A stretch of DNA of 64,000 bases from Streptomyces violaceoruber (GTDB lineage: Bacteria > Actinomycetota > Actinomycetes > Streptomycetales > Streptomycetaceae). The DNA lies in contig NZ_CP137734.1 of NCBI RefSeq assembly GCF_033406955.1, forward strand, positions 5,332,001 through 5,396,000, written 5' to 3'. The stretch's first letter is position 1. Every line of letters starts with the position of its first letter. Made by a program: the position numbers and the translations under genes. Positions 61,541 through 64,000 of this stretch are shown piece by piece. The notes under the pieces were generated by a model. It did no database searches and had not been told where the DNA came from. It worked only from the letters and a program-made list of their open reading frames with translations.

Positions 61541-62134
61541 TCACGACGCCGGGGCGTTGACCAGCGTGGCGATCAGGCGGGTCACCAGCGGGCGCGGGTC
61601 GGGTGCGTCCGGCCGGCCGGTCATCAGGAGATGGTGGGCGGTGCCGACGACGGCGAGGGCCACCGAGGGCGGGTCGACGGTCCGCGCCACGCGGCCCAGC
61701 TCCCGCTCGGCCTCCAGGTAGTCGGCGATCGCGTCCTGGATCGCGGTGAAGCCCGGTGCGCCCTTCTCCAGCGCCTCGCGGATGCCCAGCGCGGCGGCCG
61801 GGCGGGTCATGGCGAGGCCGGACAGGGCGAGGCCGCCGGAGTCGAACAGGGCGAGAGCGACGGTGTTCAGGTTGTGCTCCACCGCGCCCTGCCCGGCGAT
61901 CCCCGACAGGGCCCGCGCCTTCGTCGCCGTCTTCGCGAACCGGTCCAGGCACAGCTCGGCCACGAATTCGTCGAACCCGGCGAAGTGCGCGTGCAGCAGC
62001 CCCTTGGCGCAGCCCGCTTCGGTGGTGACCGCCCGGCTGGTGAGTGCGCCGGGGCCGTCCCGCTCCACGATGCGCTCGGCCGCCGCGAAGAGCCGCTCGC
62101 GTACGTCCGGTGTCGCCACTCCGCGCGGTGCCAT
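61541..62134 (-). CDS. TetR-family transcriptional regulator
   Basis: 197 residues. The HTH reads RERLFAAAERIVERDGPGALTSRAVTTEAGCAKGLLHAHF in outline, with a helical ligand domain after it. It is divergent from a SAM-dependent methyltransferase gene, and two TGGGC-N4-GCCCA operators lie between them. Autoregulation with control of the methyltransferase is the natural reading. Confidence 0.92.
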   Translation of the reverse strand: MAPRGVATPDVRERLFAAAERIVERDGPGALTSRAVTTEAGCAKGLLHAHFAGFDEFVAELCLDRFAKTATKARALSGIAGQGAVEHNLNTVALALFDSGGLALSGLAMTRPAAALGIREALEKGAPGFTAIQDAIADYLEAERELGRVARTVDPPSVALAVVGTAHHLLMTGRPDAPDPRPLVTRLIATLVNAPAS

Positions 62135-62209
62135 GGGCCTCTCATTCGTCCCGGATCGGTCGCCCCGGCTGGGCTCGACCCCGTGGATGGTACCGGGGAT
62201 TGCGGGGTT

Positions 62210-62244
62210 TGGGCACTTGCCCATACGATTTGGGCGCACGCCCA
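62210..62244. promoter_or_regulatory. Two TGGGC-N4-GCCCA operators
   Basis: TGGGCACTTGCCCA (62210-62223) and TGGGCGCACGCCCA (62231-62244) are perfect palindromes, 21 bases centre to centre, i.e. two helical turns. They lie in the 138-base region between the tetR and methyltransferase starts. Two TetR dimers could bind the same DNA face. Confidence 0.8.
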
Positions 62245-62272
62245 TTCTCTGTCGTTCGCCCGGGAGGCACCT

Positions 62273-63130
62273 GTGCCGGACATCGTCAACACCGAGCAGG
62301 CTCAAGCGTGGAACGGACCTGAGGGAGCCCACTGGGCGCGCAACCAGGACCGCTGGAACGCCGTGAACGAGGGCTTCGACGAGCCCCTCCTCGACGCCGC
62401 CGGCATCACCGGAGAAGACCGGGTCCTCGACCTCGGCTGCGGCTCGGGCCAGACCACGCGGCGCGCCGCGCTGCGGGCGCCCCGAGGACACGTGCTGGGT
62501 CTCGACCTGTCCGGCCCGATGCTGGCCGAGGCCAGGAGCCGCGCCGAGCGGGAAGGCGTCGCGAACGTCTCCTTCGCGCAGGGCGACGCGCAGGTGCACC
62601 CCTTCGGGGCGGGGGCGTTCGACGCGGCGGTCAGCCGCTACGGGGTGATGTTCTTCGCCGACCCCGTGGCCGCCTTCGGCAACGTCGGCCGGGCGCTGCG
62701 GCCCGGCGGACGCCTGGCGTTCGTCTGCCCGGCCGACGCGGCGCTGAACGGCTGGGTCACGGCGATGGCGTCACTGCGCGAGGTCCTGCCGGTGGGCGAC
62801 TTCGGACAGCCCGGGCTGCCCGGCATGCTCTCCCTGGCCGCCCCGGACCGCATCGGCGACGTCCTCACCGCGGCGGGTTTCGCCGGCATCGACGTCAACC
62901 AAGTCCAGGCGCACGGGACGTGGGGGCGGGACGCCGAGGACGCGGCGGAGTTCCTCCTGGGCACGGGCCCCGGCCGCCACCTCATGGAACGGGCCGACCC
63001 GACCGCGCGGGCCCGCGCCCGCGGCATCCTGACGGACCATCTGCGCACGCACGAGGCGGCTGACGGCACGGTCCGGCTCCTCAGCACGTCCTGGCTGACC
63101 ACGGCGACCCGCCCGGCCGCCACCGCATGA
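62273..63130 (+). CDS. Class I SAM-dependent methyltransferase
   Basis: 285 residues. Motif I VLDLGCGSGQTTRRAA, motif II LGLDLSGPMLAEARSRA and motif III/post-I NVSFAQGDAQVHPF place it in the Methyltransf_11/UbiE-like class; AVSRYGVMFFADPVAAFGNVGRALRPGG follows. GGGAGG precedes the GTG at 62273. It is divergent from the TetR regulator. Substrate unknown; such pairs occur in antibiotic self-resistance and secondary metabolism. Confidence 0.9.
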   Translation: MPDIVNTEQAQAWNGPEGAHWARNQDRWNAVNEGFDEPLLDAAGITGEDRVLDLGCGSGQTTRRAALRAPRGHVLGLDLSGPMLAEARSRAEREGVANVSFAQGDAQVHPFGAGAFDAAVSRYGVMFFADPVAAFGNVGRALRPGGRLAFVCPADAALNGWVTAMASLREVLPVGDFGQPGLPGMLSLAAPDRIGDVLTAAGFAGIDVNQVQAHGTWGRDAEDAAEFLLGTGPGRHLMERADPTARARARGILTDHLRTHEAADGTVRLLSTSWLTTATRPAATA

Positions 63131-63292
63131 CCGGGTGACCGCGCCGGCGCCTGAGCCCTTGCTCGACGACGGTGTGCGAGTTGCACCGAAATCGCGTGCG
63201 GTCGGACAGGGCAGTTCGGCGTTCGCCCGATTCGGGGAGCAGGTCACCAGGATTACGTGTGGTGCAAGTTGGGGGTGGACTGACGGGGCGGG

Positions 63293-63859
63293 TCAGTGGG
63301 TCACCCGGTGGCGGAGGTAGGCGACGTGGGAGCCGAAGGTGCGGCTCTCGACGAGTTCGAGGTTCACCCGGCGCCCGTGGTGGGGGAAGAAGGGGGTGCC
63401 GCCGCCGACCAGAACCGGGTGGACCATGGTCCGGTACTCGTCGATCAGGTCCGAGGCGGCCGCCTCGGCGGCGAGGGTCGCGGCGCCGATCGCGATGTCG
63501 CCGTCGCCGGGCTCGGCCCGCAGGCGCTCGATCTCCTCCGCCAGGGTGCCGGAGGCCAGGCGCGTGTTGGTGCCCTGCACCGTCGTCAGCGTCCTGGAGA
63601 ACACCACCTTCGGGAGCGCCTTCCACAGCGCGGCCCACTCCAGCTCCGCGGCGTCGAGCGACTCGTCCCGGTCGGCGGTCTCCCAGTACAGCATCGTCTC
63701 GTACAGGCGCCGCCCCAGCAGGTGGGCGCCGGTCTCGCGGATCTCGTCGGTCCAGAACCGGAAGACCTCCTCGGCCGGGTCCGCCCAGTCGATGGCGCCG
63801 TGCGGGTCGACGATGTAGCCGTCGAGGGACACGTTCATCGAATAGGTCACTCTGCGCAA
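63293..63859 (-). CDS. Dihydrofolate reductase-family (RibD C-terminal-like) protein
   Basis: 188 residues. VTYSMNVSLDGYIVDPHGAIDW is the typical start, HLLGRRLYETMLYWE is the nucleotide-binding helix, and VVFSRTLTTV, GDIAIGAATLAAEAAASDLIDEYRTMVHPVLVGGGTPFFP in outline show the RibD reductase fold. Such YyaP/YwjB-like enzymes reduce unknown substrates with NADPH. It is monocistronic. Confidence 0.9.
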   Translation of the reverse strand: MRRVTYSMNVSLDGYIVDPHGAIDWADPAEEVFRFWTDEIRETGAHLLGRRLYETMLYWETADRDESLDAAELEWAALWKALPKVVFSRTLTTVQGTNTRLASGTLAEEIERLRAEPGDGDIAIGAATLAAEAAASDLIDEYRTMVHPVLVGGGTPFFPHHGRRVNLELVESRTFGSHVAYLRHRVTH

Positions 63860-63920
63860 CGGAAGCCTCCTCGGTAGCCGCCCGGTTCCGACAGTACGGC
63901 CACGAACGGGCGGGCGCCGG

Positions 63921-64000
63921 TCAGTCGGCGGTGCTCGCCTCCCGTACGTCCGTTCCCGGCGCCGGTACGGCCTCGGCGGGCCGGCGCCGGCGTTCCCTTA
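63921..64000 (-). CDS. C-terminal end of a further protein, cut by the window
   Basis: The last 25 or so codons of a leftward gene: RRRRPAEAVPAPGTDVREAS then a stop at 63921. The basic patch followed by a disordered tail is typical of the cytoplasmic C-terminus of a transporter, but the body is outside the window, so the family cannot be told. Confidence 0.45.
   Translation of the reverse strand, partial: RERRRRPAEAVPAPGTDVREASTAD

Overview
The window is high-GC actinobacterial DNA and almost certainly comes from a Streptomyces chromosome. It has codon use rich in third-position G/C, GTG and TTG starts, leaderless promoters, a CslA-GlxA glycan locus, a CdgA-type GGDEF-EAL protein, an Ehu-type transporter with its neighbours, a DasR-type operator and many secreted hydrolases. 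From about 19 kb to the end the gene order resembles, from memory, the S. coelicolor SCO28xx region. No synteny search was run.

Bases 1-17,730 are an accessory defence island. A leftward operon with 4-base overlapping stop/start junctions encodes a 1588-residue fusion of a sacsin-like GHKL ATPase and an SF2 helicase, a UvrD-like helicase, a DISARM DrmA helicase and the start of DrmB, which is cut by the window edge. Divergently, a three-gene operon encodes an XRE-HTH/GHKL ATPase fusion, an unrecognised 331-residue protein and a 287-residue protein resembling DUF6339. Converging on it is an operon of vsr and two C5-cytosine methyltransferases. One of these has lost the catalytic cysteine and the other has an altered ENV motif. 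This is not either DISARM class that I know (drmD-drmMI-drmA-drmB-drmC or drmE-drmA-drmB-drmC-drmMII), and it is the best candidate here for an undescribed or composite system.

Bases 17,770-34,600 carry dispersed accessory and housekeeping genes. These are a protein with the LQRxxGN motif of eCIS-associated cargo, rifampin ADP-ribosyltransferase (arr), PadR and HAAS genes, an SRPBCC protein, a SEC-C/TPR protein, an MFS exporter divergent from its likely HxlR repressor, a small YidC, an FAH-family hydrolase, an F420 LLM oxidoreductase, a Gfo/Idh/MocA and UPF0303-like pair divergent from a ROK regulator, a decayed GntR/substrate-binding-protein remnant, a HAD-IIA phosphatase, a class F sortase with a partner, and a LysR regulator.

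Bases 34,600-44,000 hold the glycan locus: a GH6 lipoprotein (cslZ-like), the copper-radical oxidase glxA, the synthase cslA, an NlpC/P60-like hydrolase, an SPFH protein and the AA10 LPMO (lpmP-like), the last with a DasR-type site. Two tRNA-Lys(CTT) genes lie here and a third identical copy lies at 56.6 kb.

Bases 44,000-53,400 hold an ehuBCDA-type ABC transporter, an IclR regulator, a DUF3830-like protein, an amidase, a D-2-hydroxyacid dehydrogenase and two maleate-isomerase/EutA-like enzymes. Together they look like an uptake and catabolic cluster. The remainder holds a PL1 pectate lyase with a carbohydrate-binding module, a prim-pol-like protein whose stop codon lies inside a tRNA, an M6-type metalloprotease, cdgA, a luciferase-like monooxygenase, a TetR/methyltransferase divergent pair with two operators, a DHFR-like reductase and the tail of one more gene.
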